Below are positions 33,911 to 45,724 of a DNA stretch of 64,000 nucleotides, one piece after another (position 1 is the first letter of the stretch; each line of letters starts with the position of its first letter). The DNA is from Puccinia triticina (taxonomy: Eukaryota; Basidiomycota; Pucciniomycetes; Pucciniales; Pucciniaceae). Position numbers and translations under genes: made by a program. The stretch is from NCBI RefSeq assembly GCF_026914185.1, contig NC_070562.1:4092001-4156000 (forward strand), given 5' to 3'. The notes under the pieces were generated by a model. It made no database searches. It saw only the letters and a program-made list of their open reading frames with translations, and was not told where the DNA came from.

Positions 33911-33960
33911 GGGGGGTTCACAATAGGATAAAAATAAAATTTTAACCAAATGGACCAAGG
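33911..33960. repeat. Lone left end of a GGGGGGTTCACAAT MITE
   Basis: TAGGGGGGTTCACAATAGG followed by an AT-rich stretch. No matching right end was found within several hundred bases. Confidence 0.5.
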
Positions 33961-34112
33961 CAGTCCTTAGCTTCCCCACTAAAATCCAGCGTTTATTCCC
34001 AAGTCCCTGCTGTTTGAGGCTTGTACTTTAGGCAAGGGGCCCCTGCCTGCCAGCCACAAAGGGAGGACAGACTAAGTTCACCCCCCCCCCAAAAAAAAAA
34101 AAAAAACTCAAC

Positions 34113-34355
34113 TAGAGATTGCCAAGTGGACATGGGTACCCACAGTGTTTTTTGTGGTATTCAGACACCCGTACCCGTGCACAGCACCTGCGGGGTGACC
34201 GCAACAGCAGGTACCTGGGTGCCTGGAAGACCCGCCTGACCGTGGCTATTTTTGGATCCAGGTACCTGGTATTTTTTTGCCCAAAATCCTGCATGTGGCG
34301 GATACCCACGCATGGGTCCTGGGTAACTGCCCACGGGTCCACTTGGCAATCTCTA
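34113..34355. mobile_element. 243-bp hAT-type MITE with 8-bp duplication
   Basis: The terminal repeats are TAGAGATTGCCAAGTGGAC and, inverted, GTCCACTTGGCAATCTCTA. Flanks AACTCAAC (34105-34112) and AACTTAAC (34356-34363) match at 7 of 8 bases. The interior is rich in GGTACCTGG-type repeats and their complements. Confidence 0.82.
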
Positions 34356-34976
34356 AACTTAACACAAGTCCTTCCTCAGGAGAATGTAGCAACGTCCAAA
34401 GGAGGGACTTGCCTCTAAAGTTGCATGTTTTCCCCTACAGAATCAGGCCAAATGGAAGGGAATTTTTCACACTCCCCTATTTTTCCCAATACATACCTCC
34501 CTGTAGAATTCTGATTTTTTCTGTGCCTTTGGCACCATTTAGAGATGGCCCTGACGAGCCCGTTGTGGGTATCCGCTATCCGCTGGCGGGTATCCGCTCA
34601 GCCTGGCGGATACCCGCCAGCGGATGCGGATTTCTGAGATCCTGGGAGAATCTGGCGGATACCCGGGTAGCAGAACGGGTATCCGCTCATCCTACAGTCT
34701 ATGTGAGCCGCACGCAGCTGCACAGCTCTGAACCGGCTTTCCTACCCTTGGCCCCCCACCCCCGGGGGTCGCCCGATATCCTGCGTCTCTCAATTCCCGA
34801 CCGGTGAGGAACTCTGGCCGGTGCTAGGCCGGCAGCAGTTGGGGGAGGGGAATGAGAAATGAGAATCTAAGATGTGTGTGCCCTAAGAAAAGAAATCCTG
34901 AAACGCCTTGGGGATGCGCCGCGCTGCGCCGTTGAACTTGAGAAGGCCTTGAGGGCTGAGAGCTTCGCCATAACTT

Positions 34977-35130
34977 TGATTGAGTCGCAGGACCCAATCA
35001 GCATTGATTGAGTCGCGGGACCCAATCAGATTACCTAATCAGCATTGATTGAGTCGCGGGACCCAATCAGATTACCTAATCAGCATTGATTGAGTCGCGG
35101 GACCCAATCAGATTACCTAATCATAATTCA
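34977..35130. repeat. Four tandem repeats, unit about 41 bp
   Basis: Units contain TGATTGAGTCGCGGGACCCA followed by ATCAGATTACCTAATCAGCAT; the first lacks the middle part and the last runs into the MITE. A degraded further unit, GAGTGGCGGGACCTAATGA, resumes after the MITE at 35335. Confidence 0.85.
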
Positions 35131-35133
35131 TTA

Positions 35134-35331
35134 GGGGGGTTCACAATTGAAATTTACAAAACTTTGGAGCTAAATTTGAGGCCCTTCTGAACAAAATTTT
35201 AAAAATTTGGTAAAATGCACAGCAGCATGTGCTACTGGTCATTCAGTTCAATTGATCATTTTTTTTAAAAAAAATTGTAAACACCTTAAAATGTGTCCTA
35301 AACTTTTGTGAATTTCAATTGTGAACCCCCC
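35134..35331. mobile_element. 198-bp GGGGGGTTCACAATTG MITE inside the hAT element (TA duplication)
   Basis: Ends GGGGGGTTCACAATTGAAAT and ATTTCAATTGTGAACCCCCC, flanked by TA on each side. It interrupts the tandem repeats of the hAT element, so it is younger than those repeats. Confidence 0.85.
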
Positions 35332-35456
35332 TATTGAGTGGCGGGACCTAATGATGGCCGCCAGCGCGCACCATGCGCAACAAAACTTGATCCCACGCGT
35401 GTACCAGTCTGTCCACCACACCGGAAATCTGCCAACACCACAGATCCACATATCCC

Positions 35457-35714
35457 CCAGCAGCCATTTCTTACGTAGCAACCACGGTCAATGTGGAGCG
35501 TACGTTCAGCTTTGGACGAGACTATGTCTCCGTCAGGAGACACAACCTCCATCCAAAATCAGTAAGTAGAGGTATGGCCTTGTTGTTCTATTCAAAGAAA
35601 AACAAGATCAAACCTCTTGCTCTCCACAAATACCTCAAAAAGCGCAAGAATATATCTGAGACCAATGCTAAAAACAAGCGCGCTGTTGTACAGGATGTGG
35701 TGACAGTCGAGTGA
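35457..35714 (+). pseudogene. hAT transposase C-terminal dimerisation region (fragment)
   Basis: A frame reading PAAISYVATTVNVERTFSFG, then VRRHNLHPKSVSRGMALL and a Lys-rich tail to a TGA at 35712. The VxxERxFS...GR pattern is the hAT C-terminal dimerisation signature. The DNA-binding and catalytic parts are missing, so it cannot be functional. It is bounded by the terminal repeats of the 34540-35906 element. Confidence 0.8.
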
Positions 35715-35914
35715 TCAGCTGTCACCACATGTCAATTATGTAATACATGTTTGTTTCTTCTCTGAAATGCTTTTTGAGGGTCGGGTATCCGCTCACACAC
35801 GGAGGCATCCACCAGCGGATGCGGATGCGGATGCGGATGCCAGGCAAAAAAGGTCCTCGGATACCCGAACACGAGCGGGTATCCGGATTCAAAACAGCCA
35901 TCTCTAGCACCATT

Positions 35915-38003
35915 GAAAACCCAAGATGGGTTGAGAAAATATATAGGCAATTTTGCAATAATTCACCAGGAGGAAAAACTCAGCTATACCAAAAATGGGC
36001 CAGCTACACTAACATTGGCACTGGTGTAGCATAATGTTAGCTTTTTTATGCTAAATTATGGTGGTGTTATTCTTAGTGGTGTAAGACTCAAGAGGTGTTG
36101 TGAGCCCCTTTTGCTGAACAGCAAGAGGTATGGATGAGGTACAAACTTTGCCCTTCTTGATATCAGAAAACAAGACCACCAGGCTAAGCTTGGCAGTTTT
36201 ATTTGTGAAACCAAGTATAACTGTGAATTGCAAGTGACTGTGATGAGTAAGTGTAACAAATACTGTGACAGGTGAATAGATCAATGTGAGAGCCAGATGG
36301 CATGAGGAAGGAAACAAATGCCAGGCAGAGGCCTCCTTTAGTAATCTAAGAGGGGGTCTAACTTATAGGGGGTTCCATGAGTATCATACATATGCAATAT
36401 GAAAGCAGCGGCCAACTTTTGGTTGAGTATAATGAAAGGAAGGAAACAAAATAAAAAAGGTAATTCATCCACCATATCCAATATCCTATGCAAATTATCT
36501 TAGAGCTGAGTTTGAGTGTGAACTCCTGTGCAAGACTGTCCTGGACTGGTGTGTAAAAGGTATTATTTGTGTATCTTCTGATCTGGTAGAGATATGAGGG
36601 TGGTTTCAGGGGGGGATAAGGGTTGTTTTGGCCTGAAATTCTGTTTCTGATGTCCATTTGGCTTTATCTTGAGGTTTTTAGTGAGTACACATAAAATTTT
36701 GAATTTTTCCTCCTGCAAACAGTACAGCAATAACACCTACAGCGGCCAGTTTTTTTTGGCTAACACTGCTAAAAAAAAAGCAAATAAAGCACTAGCAGTT
36801 GATTTTTGGCAGTAGCTAACAATACAATTTACTATGGATAGTGTTAGTGTAGCCGTTGTGGAAATTTATATAGGGCTAGCGGTGTAGAATGTCCACTCAA
36901 CGCAGCACGTGTGGGAATGCAGTGGGGCGGCTGAGCAAATGCTCAGTCTGCATATCCAAACAATGGGGATAAGCATGCGTGCTTATGCCTCTGATATGTA
37001 GACTGAGTGGAACCTTGAATGTACTGCTGAGAAAAGCACACAGAAAGTCAGCAAACAGGGAGCTGCAGGACCGGGGACTTGTCACAGGGATGGGGGAACC
37101 GGGGTTTGAGCCACACTCTTGACAAGCAGACTTAGCAGAACAGTTGGATTAGGACTTTGGGGGGACTCACAGACGGACTGAATAGTGTGGACCAGCACCA
37201 GGTGAGCTGGGGCAGTGGAAGCAGACAGCATAAAAGCAGATGATGTTGGTGCGGATACGCCAGGTAGAGACTGGGGTTGGAGGCTAGTCAGAGGGTGCGG
37301 GAGAAGAAGCTTTGGAGATTTGCTAGGCTGGGAAGTGATGCATGCGGAGTTAGACAAGTGCGGGAGAGGAATGATGCAAATGATGTTGGCTGGGAGTGGA
37401 CTTATGTGAGTGAAGGGAGTGGAGGAATAGGAACCTTTTGGGGGGGCTTTTCTCTCTCTCTTCATCATCTATCTATCTTACTACTCATCTTACGGAATTA
37501 TTGTAGTTAGAGACTTACTTGTGGAGATTTTGCGTATAGCTACAACACAGAGAGTTTTTACCACCCAAAACACATTCTTACTTGCTTTCAGAGTTTTGCT
37601 ATTGGCAAAAGGAGCAGCTAAGGCTTATGTGGACTAGGCAGATCATATCAGGCTCATTGTGGAGTGCTGAAGAGGTATTTACCTTGTGGAAAACCAGTGC
37701 TGATAACCATTCAAACCCGGAGTTATCTTAAAAAGGAGGCGTAATTAACACCTAATCTTACCAGGCATCACAATTTTATCTCAACACCGTATTAGCATGA
37801 AAAAAGCCACCCTAACTGTTAGTGTAGCTTTTGTCTATGCTAACACTGCCTGAGGAAAAAACTGGGCATTAACAGCCCAGTTTTGTCCTTGCGTAACTCC
37901 AGGGATGAAACTGGGCAGAAATGAAATCCTGTTTTTTTTGTGTTGTCACAAAAATACAGGGAAAAAACTAGCCACTTGTTTCTGCCTGGCGTTGTCTTTT
38001 GTG
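35915..38003. other. Gene-free; degenerate GCTACACTAAC-type repeat remains
   Basis: Short motifs such as CAGCTACACTAACA (36000), GGCTAACACTGC (36758) and GTTAGTGTAGC (37818) recur and resemble the ends of the element at 45793, so this is probably an old relative. Positions 37080-37470 have an open frame on the minus strand with chance-like Ser/Pro composition. No gene is supported. Confidence 0.4.
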
Positions 38004-38164
38004 GTGTTCAAAATTGATTTTCAAACCGCTTTCTACATAAAATCATAAGATCTACATGTCCAAACTTTTGATGGGGTGAAAGTTGAGGGTTCTCTTCATT
38101 TCAAGCACCTCTCAAAACTTTGAGATTTCATGTAAAATGATATTCAAAAATCAATTTTGAACAC
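38004..38164. mobile_element. About 160-bp MITE with GTGTTCAAAATTGATTTT ends
   Basis: Left end GTGTTCAAAATTGATTTT, right end AAAAATCAATTTTGAACAC, AT-rich interior with ACATAAAATCATAAGAT. The ends resemble the 181-bp family (GTGTTCAAAGTTG), so it may be a distant relative. Confidence 0.65.
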
Positions 38165-38766
38165 TCTATTTGTTCCTGTGTGTCTATACAGAAAAATATA
38201 TAAACTTTCCTTTTCTTCTTTATAAGTAGCAGATATGGTAAATTTTACTCCAGAATGGACTTTTCACACAAAATAGCCTATATTCACCCACTGGAATGAC
38301 CCCTCTCTCTCTGTGTTTAGGAGTTGCACAAATTTCAGCCTTTCATGGCATTGGGGATTGGGTATTCCGCCTGTTTCCTTCAAAGCTGACTTTGAATTAC
38401 ATATGCATAATGTTTCTTGTATGTATAATACCCTGTGGGGCTGTAACCTTTCTGTTGTAGGTAGCACCCTAGGGTAGGTCCCTTTGAGGCTGTGCTCCTG
38501 TTGAATTATATGTTGTAGGGATGTCCGATGTACCCCATGAACTATTTAGCCCACCAAAGCCTTTCCCCCTGGAGCCAAAATCCCTTGCCCACAGGTATAA
38601 AAGCAGGCCTCTTTTCAGTCATTTGTGCCCCATGATGATGGCAGTTCCCCCCATCACCCCATATCACTCCACATCACAGCCAATTATATACTACCTACAA
38701 TTTTGTATCAACCCTTACAAGTGAAATAAAAGTCTAGCACACTTTTCTCATTGTCAGCATAACAAG
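38165..38766. other. Intergenic; nothing recognised
   Basis: Low-complexity AT-rich DNA. Short frames on both strands lack support. Confidence 0.35.
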
Positions 38767-39020
38767 TCCCTAGTGCCAGTACCCTGTCCTTGGTTCCAAT
38801 CCCGGTTGAAGCATAGTGCTCCCACACCCTTCACATCTCACCTGAGCCAACCCAGGTTCCATCCCCACTCTTGAAATTGATAACAGCATAATTAGTGTCT
38901 AGTGCCAGTACCCTGTCCTTGGTTCCAATCCTGGTTGAAGCATAGTGCTCCCACACCCTTCACACCTCACCTGAGCCAACCCGGGTTCCATCCCCACTCT
39001 TAAAATTGATAACAATACCT
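38767..39020. repeat. Two-copy tandem repeat of about 130 bp
   Basis: The block beginning CTAGTGCCAGTACCCTGTCC occurs at about 38769 and again at about 38900, with CACACCCTTCACA and CCAACCC(A/G)GGTTCCAT in each. Few differences are seen between copies. Confidence 0.85.
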
Positions 39021-39822
39021 CACCCAACCTCAGTTTGATTCCCCCTCTTCACATATTCATCACCAACACTCATTAAAACTCTATATATCACACACATTGA
39101 TTACTCCACCATCCCCTTCTCCGTTCAGCAAAAGGGTTTCACAACCACTTTTGGTCCTACACTGGCTAGAGAGGAGTATATATGTACTCCTCTCAAGTGG
39201 CCAGTCACCACCGGCTGTCAAGAGGAGTATTTACACAGCACCCTCAATGGCCTGTAGTTTCAGCAGCCATCCAAGCTGCTATCCATGGCCATTGAGGGAC
39301 TGTATGTTGCTGGTCATTACTTATCCCTCTTGATGGCCTTGGTCCAGGGCTACCTGGTTCCCCCATGGGCTCATTTTTACCAAGAAAATGGGTACCCGTC
39401 ACTACATTGGGCACTGCCTGGTACCCACCAAGTGGTGCCAGGCACCAGTCAACATTCACTACCCCCCCCCCCCCCCTAAAATTAACAGTTTAAAGTTAAG
39501 CGGACCAAATGGCACACCCCCAAAAACAATTTGGCAGCATATCAAACTTCTGTACAATAAAATTACAGGTACAGAATGACCTGGACCACTTAGCTCTTTA
39601 AGAAATTGGTGCCAAGCAAGAGCCAAGCGGTATCCTTTCTTCCTTTTCCGGATTAAGTATCTCCATTGATATCTAACTTTCTCTTTCCCCCCTGATGTCT
39701 GCGTACACTTCCAAATGTACCACAAATGTTGGCATTCCCTTTTCCATACCATTGAACTATGGAAGCATCCCCTTCATAAAGTTGAATCATGTAAATTTCC
39801 CCTAAAAGAATGGGAATCCAAC
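39021..39822. other. Gene-free repeat DNA
   Basis: 39155-39300 resembles a degenerate piece of a GAGGAGT...ACTCCTC hairpin array like that at 3590. A run of C at 39463-39477 is simple sequence and a possible assembly-length uncertainty. Confidence 0.35.
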
Positions 39823-39931
39823 ACTGTGAAAAAAACTCAATAAACTGCTACCAGTTGACATACAGTATTAAAAAGGTGCCTTTGTAATATTGCATGTCAA
39901 CTGGCAGCAGTTTCTTGAGTTTTTTCACAGT
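39823..39931. mobile_element. 109-bp hairpin MITE
   Basis: Ends ACTGTGAAAAAAACTC and GAGTTTTTTCACAGT; the arms continue as CTGCTACCAGTTGACATAC and ATGTCAACTGGCAGCAG, so nearly the whole element is one hairpin. The target duplication is not certain. Confidence 0.7.
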
Positions 39932-40903
39932 ACTGCAAGGACATCCTCTAAATCTGGGAAACTGGCACTGTTTCCCAGGATAGGATGCTATTCTTCTCCC
40001 AGGAATTAATACCAGCCCTACACATTTCCAGAAGAAGATGTTCACCAATTCTGGGAAACTGCAAACATGTCCTGGGATAGCATGTTCTTCTGGGCCTTGC
40101 CAATTCCCAGAATAGGACTTTTGCCAATACCAGGCTGCTGCAACTGTGTCCAAGGATAGGACGGAGGTTGCATCTCAGGCTATAAAGAATCCTGGACTCC
40201 CTTTCAGGGCACCAAGAATTGTGTAAAAGGTCCAACTCTCAATAAACTACTGCTCAATCATGCCCCCCAGCGCGCGTGACTGTGTACCCAGGTTGGCCAA
40301 ATTTGATCACGTATAGATAAATTTTTTGGTTTGCTTAGCTCACCCTTCTCTGCAGCTGGTTGAGCTCTCAGCATCCTCCTCAATTTATGAGGATGATGCT
40401 GTTTGCCTTGGCATGTAATCTCAAAATATTCATGTCAAAAAAGTGAGTGAGCATGCCAACTCTGGCTAGAGCTGGCACTTCACACCTGGGTACCTGCCTG
40501 AATTTCCCCTCAAACTGGACACCTGCACCCTCCAGCAGGTACCTGCACACTCCAACAGGTGCCTAGTACCCACCAACGGGTAGTAGAGGCCAGCTCTAAC
40601 TCTGGCCTGCAGCAAACAGCCATGTGGCATTGGCTCTGGGTTAAAGTGAAGGAAAGGGAGGATGGCCCTGCAGCAGCTAAGCCGCCTTGGCCTTTAGTAA
40701 ATCATATATCCATAAAATGTTTTCAGTGGGATTACATGTCATAATCAAACTCATGTGATCCTCTGCATGGAAGGTTTTATTAATTTATGATTTATGCATC
40801 CATAAATCAACTTTGAACACCATAATCACATAAAGGGTTGGTGTTTGAACTTTGGTGAGAGACATAACTATCACTTGATCTGCATGAACATTTATCTGCC
40901 TAC
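39932..40903. other. Gene-free; fragment of the 181-bp MITE family
   Basis: 40775-40825 (TTATGATTTATGCATCCATAA then CAACTTTGAACACCATAA) is a right-end fragment of the family at 1562. 40490-40590 contains short repeats of AGGTACCTGC/CAGGTGCC type. No gene is supported. Confidence 0.4.
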
Positions 40904-41284
40904 AGGACCCTGGAAACCCCCTACAAATGGGTGTAATGTAAAATCCGGAATTTTGCCAAAATTCATACATTTTCTGACTCAATTCATACACGTTCCATGC
41001 GTACACTCAGGGGATTTTCCAGTTTTTCATACATTATTAATGCCTACCATTGCTGCTATTGCTGCTGAGGGGGGGGGGGGGGGGGGTTCTGGTGCACTCT
41101 CAGGAATTTCATACATCTTAGTTACTACCCTCCCTTACTCAGGAAAAAATTCATACACTTGAAATGCTTACCATTGAGGCCAAAAAATCCCATTCATACT
41201 ATTTTTGTACCTACCATTTTGGGTTTTTGCCAATAAATTCATACATTTTCATTACCCCCATTTATAGGGGGTTTCCAGGGTCCT
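40904..41284. mobile_element. 381-bp MITE with exact 8-bp duplication CTGCCTAC
   Basis: Ends AGGACCCTGGAAACCCCCTA and, inverted, TAGGGGGTTTCCAGGGTCCT. The duplication lies at 40896-40903 and 41285-41292, as for hAT elements. The interior repeats AATTCATACA(T/C) about eight times in one orientation and holds a G run at 41069-41086. Confidence 0.88.
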
Positions 41285-41292
41285 CTGCCTAC

Positions 41293-42889
41293 CAAAAGAC
41301 CATACAGATGAATATCAGAAGATTGATCAAGCAGCAGCTTTCTTGTAATCTACCAGAGCATGGAATCTGTTTTTCATCCATGGGATGACTGTGGACCGTT
41401 TCATAAGTCTGTGAGCTCCTCTGAGCTCCTCACCCAAACCAACCATTACGGAATGTGTAGATAGTCTTGAGAAGGCACAGGAAGGAGGCCGCAAGGAACC
41501 TCGCAAGACTAGTGGTTGAATTTTGGGGCCAACATATGCAGATTTAATGCTAGTTCTAGCTATACCATTCTTGACACACGACCCACAGACTTCGCTTCGC
41601 TGATTCCGTTCCCCGCTTTCAGACCAAGCCAACCAGTTTTCTCCTGTGGTTATGATGATTCCACGTCATCTCCAAGTATCCACTCTCGAGCACACTGCGC
41701 TGTATCGATATGATGCTGGACAATGCCATCCTGATAACGTACATACATCAACGGCAAGCCTCCGTTTATGTCTTGTTTTGGCCCAGTCGGCTCTCCCACT
41801 GGCTCGTCGGATATTCTGTATGGCTGATCGCTCTGCGAAAGAGACGACGGACCGGTCGGCGATTAGAAGTCGACTCTGAGGAAAAAATAAAGATCGCCGA
41901 ACATGGTTGCTAATGTGTATGTACATATGATGTCCTTGGAGATGGTTGGGGGAGGGATGGTTTGAGCTCGAGCTTGTCGACGCGACAACGGGGTGAGTGT
42001 TTGGATTTCCGATCCTTTTCCTTGGCCATGTGCAACACAAATCATGGCCGGCGCGGTTGTTGTGGTTGGAGAGTGCCGGCATGTTGTACAGCCTCTGAGA
42101 CGCGTCTCAGGGACCCGCTGAGGGGGGTGGTGGATGTTCTGTATGCTGGATATGGTTGGGTATCAAGGGTCTTCTGTATGGTATCCTGTCTTGGTGGTTG
42201 GATTGTGGTTGCGGGTGCGACTCGCGTCAGCTGTCCCTGTTTTTTTTTTCTCTTGAGGCCCGGCCGCGGGGGAGTTACGGCGAGGGCTCAGTAAGTTGCT
42301 GAGGCCCAGTCGGACTGAGGGAGTCAAGTTTCAGTGGTGTGCCCTGGCGTGTGCCTGAGGGACGGTCGTCGATTTCGGTAGATATAAAGATCGGTTGTTG
42401 TGCAGGCCCAGTCTCCACCCAACCCACTGTCCCCGGTCCAGCCGACCGAGTCTTCTTCTTCTACTCCTTCCCAAACTTTTCTTTCCCCAAAACCTGCCGC
42501 CCACCATCCCCAGACCCACCCCCCTCCCTCCCCCTCAATCCGCAAGCGCCCTCTCAAGAAAAACGTTCACCCAAGACTTCTTTAGACTGCGCATCTTCTC
42601 AACCAGGTACATATCAAAAAAAGACCTCAAAAATATCTAAGAAGCACAAGACATATAGAGGACACCCACAAGATCCACTGTCCAGCCCTCCAAAAGATTA
42701 ACAACAAGAGGAACGATTTGCGTATAAAACCATCCAGACCACTCTCCCCGCGCCCATCCGATACTCTGGGCAACCTCCTCTCGTCAATCATTATATCACC
42801 ATCTTGAAAGCCTTTGCAAATACCAATCTCGTAATACGTACCCCTCCCACCTGTCGAAAACTCTCCATTCACAAACAGCCCAGAACATC
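41293..42889. other. Intergenic and upstream region of the Tra2-like gene
   Basis: Overlapping frames in all directions at 41330-42300 have no splice-supported gene. 42400-42600 is strongly C/T-rich on the plus strand, as in many fungal promoters and leaders, and lies just before the Tra2-like start. Confidence 0.4.
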
Positions 42890-44074
42890 ATGCCAACCGA
42901 ATCAGACCGTCTTCGCAGTCGGTTCGTCTCATCTGATTTGTCTTGGATCTGCCATATGCTCTCCTAAACTAACGATGTTGGTTCTTTTCATCATGATGTC
43001 CAGTTCCCCCATCGGTTATGGTGGCGGAAGCTCTCGCCGATCTGTCTCCCCACCTAGACCCCGGGACGGCCCGGTCAGCCTCCGTGATCGGCCCATCGTC
43101 TCTGGCCCACCCGTCCGGCCTCGCCATGCGCCTCAAGACGTCGAGCCCACCAACGTCCTCGGCGTCTTTGGACTCTCCATCCGCACCCGCGAGGCTGACC
43201 TGGAGGCCGAGTTCAGTCGATACGGCAAAGTCGAAAAAGTCGTTATAGTCTATGACCAACGAGTTGAGTCTCTTCTCTCTCCCTCTCTCCATCACTTTTT
43301 TAAAAAAAAATCTGGAAACTCATGCTTCCTTCTTCGCTTTCTTCAGAGTGATCGGTCCCGTGGCTTTGGGTTCGTGACAATGAGAGATGTCCAAGATGCC
43401 TCGGCTTGCATTTCAGAACTGAATGGTTTGGTAAGTCGATTGAATTTCGATATGCACCCCACAGTTGACTAACTCTTTTTCTTGTTTACAGGATCTTCAC
43501 GGTCGACCCATTCGAGTGGATTACTCAGTCACCACCAAGCCACATCAACCCACCCCAGGGCAGTATATGGGCAGCAAACGTGAAGAGGATGAACGTGCTG
43601 GCTATGATCGTTGGGGTGGCCCACCGCACTCTGGCTATGGTCGTGGCCCTCCAGCATACCCAGCTCATGGTGGCGGTTACCGTCGCGATGACTACCGTCG
43701 AGATGATCCACACGGTGGCTACGCCCGCGGTCGTGATGAGGGGCCTTACCGAAGCTACCGTGATTTCGATCGGCGGCCATCTCCTCGGCGATCAAGGTTA
43801 GTTTGTCCGGATTACTCAACTGGCAATTCATCCGCGGTTTTCATCTAACCACTTTCCCCCTTAACTCTGTCTATTCAGATACGATGAGAGTCCTGGCCGT
43901 GCCCCCCGTCGACGCCGCTCCCCCTCCAGATCCCGTTCTCCAATACCGCGTGGCCCTGCTCGCAGAGGTTCACCCAGGGAATATGACGAACCCCCGAATG
44001 GAGTCATCCCGAATGGTAATGGTCTCACCGTAGCTCCTCCGCCCCCACCACCTGTAGAAACCGCGAGGTGGTGA
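42890..44074 (+). CDS. Transformer-2-like SR splicing factor (one RRM)
   Basis: Tra2 proteins bind exonic enhancers and recruit the splicing machinery in the nucleus. Exons are 42890-42921, 43004-43262, 43347-43430, 43492-43796 and 43879-44074 (876 nt, 291 residues, close to the 288 of human TRA2B). The start gives MPTESDRLRSRSPIGYGGG, an RS-type N terminus formed across the first intron. The RRM spans about 60-137 with RNP2 at 62-67 (VLGVFG) and RNP1 at 102-109 (RGFGFVTM). A Gly/Tyr/Arg-rich part follows (RRDDYRRDDPHGGYARGRDE), then an RS domain (RRRRSPSRSRSPIPRG) and a short tail ending PPVETARW. Introns 1-4 have donors GTTCGT, GTTGAG, GTAAGT and GTTAGT with clean CAG acceptors. A start at the downstream ATG pair near 42991 would lose the RS start and is less likely. 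Confidence 0.92.
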
Positions 44075-45724
44075 TCGGTACTGAGGGATCTTCAGCACAT
44101 GTTGGTGGTCTTGATACTTGATTCTCAAAAATGACGACTGTGACTCGAAGCTGATATTCAACTATCTTATGCTAGCATTTTCTTCGTTTTTTTGGGTAGT
44201 CGAATGATGTTGTTCTTTTGATTTTTGAAGCCGATTCAGAAATTGAAGTGCAAGTTCATTCACAAGAAAACTGGAAAGTGTTGCGGGGTTATTTGGGTCT
44301 ATATATAATAGGGGTAATTAGGGGGCTACTTCAGAGCATAGAAAGACGTCTCATCATACATAATCATCATCTCGACTGCAATTTTCTCATACATACAAAA
44401 AAATGCACTCTTCCCCCCACTTTTATCCACCAATTTATCCTTTGGGAAGGGATCATGCCCATATAAGAAACCATTTTTTTCTATCGCAAGGAGTGAATAG
44501 TTTGATTCTTTATGGATTATTATATATTATCATCTTTTTTTTTTTGAAAGAAGTGGGAAAAGATTTACATACATATACAAAAAACAACTAAGAGAAAAGG
44601 GGGAACGAAGGAGGCGGGACAACCAGGGAGTGGGTGGAACATACAAGCTAATGAACCCTTATCCTGCAAAGACAAACCCGCACCTCTTGTTTTATAAAGA
44701 ACTTCGTACACGCAAATCGTCAATTATCATGAATGAATATCGTCTATAAGTTGTCTCAAAATCAAAGAAATTGTCCATCTGCATGTCCCAAGAAAACAAA
44801 GCTGGCACGTTCGCCTTCCCACCATGCCGATCTCTCCCACGAAGATCCATTCCATGCTTGCCCCCCTTCCCCCCCATCCTTAAGTTAACGATGACCAAAT
44901 GAGTCCACTTCCGTTATCTCTGTCATCTTTGTTCTTCGCTTGCCGGGCTGATGGTCTTTCATTTTCTACATCCAAGAGTACTCTCCCCACAAAAGAGGAC
45001 TACTGTTTGGAGAGTTGGTGGGGGAGCGGTGGTGGGACATGCTTAGATACCGAGTGATGCGAGTGAAGAGAAGGTGCAACAAAGAGAGAAATGGACAGTT
45101 CTGACATGTGCTATGGTCTTCTAGTGAAGAGCAGAGAAGAAGGAAAGTCGGAGGCCCGTAGATCGGTAGCTGAGCTCAAGAGAGTGGCTCCATGCCCCTC
45201 CGCAAGAAAACCAACAAGCAATCTGCTATGCCCATCGCAAGCCTCACCAGTTCTACGTTGCGAGACCGAAATGAGAAAGAGGAAAGACCGCCAACGAAAG
45301 GACTCACGAAGCCGTATTTTTTATGCTCATTTGGAGGCAGAGAGAAAGGGGATCTGGGTCTGGGTTGAACTTTTGAGAACAGCGGCCTACGCAACCCAGG
45401 TCTACAAAACCCGTAGAGAGCTTTGATTGTGGGTTGATCTCACTCCATCCATGTCCAAAGCTCTATTCGTGAGGGAAGGGGGAGTTTCTTGAATGTTTCA
45501 CTCTCTCTTGTGCTTGGGAGAGACATGGACTTCTACTCCACCCGTGGCCACTATTTGAAGTAATGGAGATAAAAACAAATCTGAGAGAAGCTGAGTTGGG
45601 ACTAAGCAGGGATTGAATGGAATCAAAAATATAACAAGACTAGCAGAGAAAACAAAACAAATGGGGAAATACAGGGGAGGGAGATAAACTATGTACAACT
45701 ACATGAAGTAAGGAAGAGACACAT
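44075..45724. other. Intergenic; 3' region of the Tra2-like gene and unassigned DNA
   Basis: Nothing is clearly coding. 45091-45423 is an ATG-initiated frame of 110 codons with basic composition but no recognisable motif or splice context. AT-rich runs at 44470-44590 suggest a 3' untranslated region or a spacer. Confidence 0.35.

Larger units (their letters stand above)
34540..35906. mobile_element. 1367-bp deleted hAT element with exact 8-bp duplication
   Basis: Ends TAGAGATGGCCCTG and CAGCCATCTCTA. An exact GCACCATT duplication lies at 34532-34539 and 35907-35914. Just inside each end are GGATACCCGC / GCGGGTATCC repeats. It retains only the transposase C-terminal part (35457-35714), four tandem repeats (34977-35130) and an inserted MITE (35134-35331). 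Confidence 0.9.

Noticed and set aside
34977..35130. tRNA-like or regulatory hairpins in GATTGAGTCGCGGGACCCAATC
   Set aside because: The 41-bp units are simple tandem repeats inside a hAT element and lack tRNA box A/B motifs.
41069..41086. G run as a biological signal (also C run at 39463 and G run at 54667)
   Set aside because: Homopolymer runs of uncertain length are common simple-sequence and assembly features.
45091..45426. ATG-initiated 110-codon frame
   Set aside because: Basic low-information composition, no motif, no intron context; kept only as a note in the intergenic entry.
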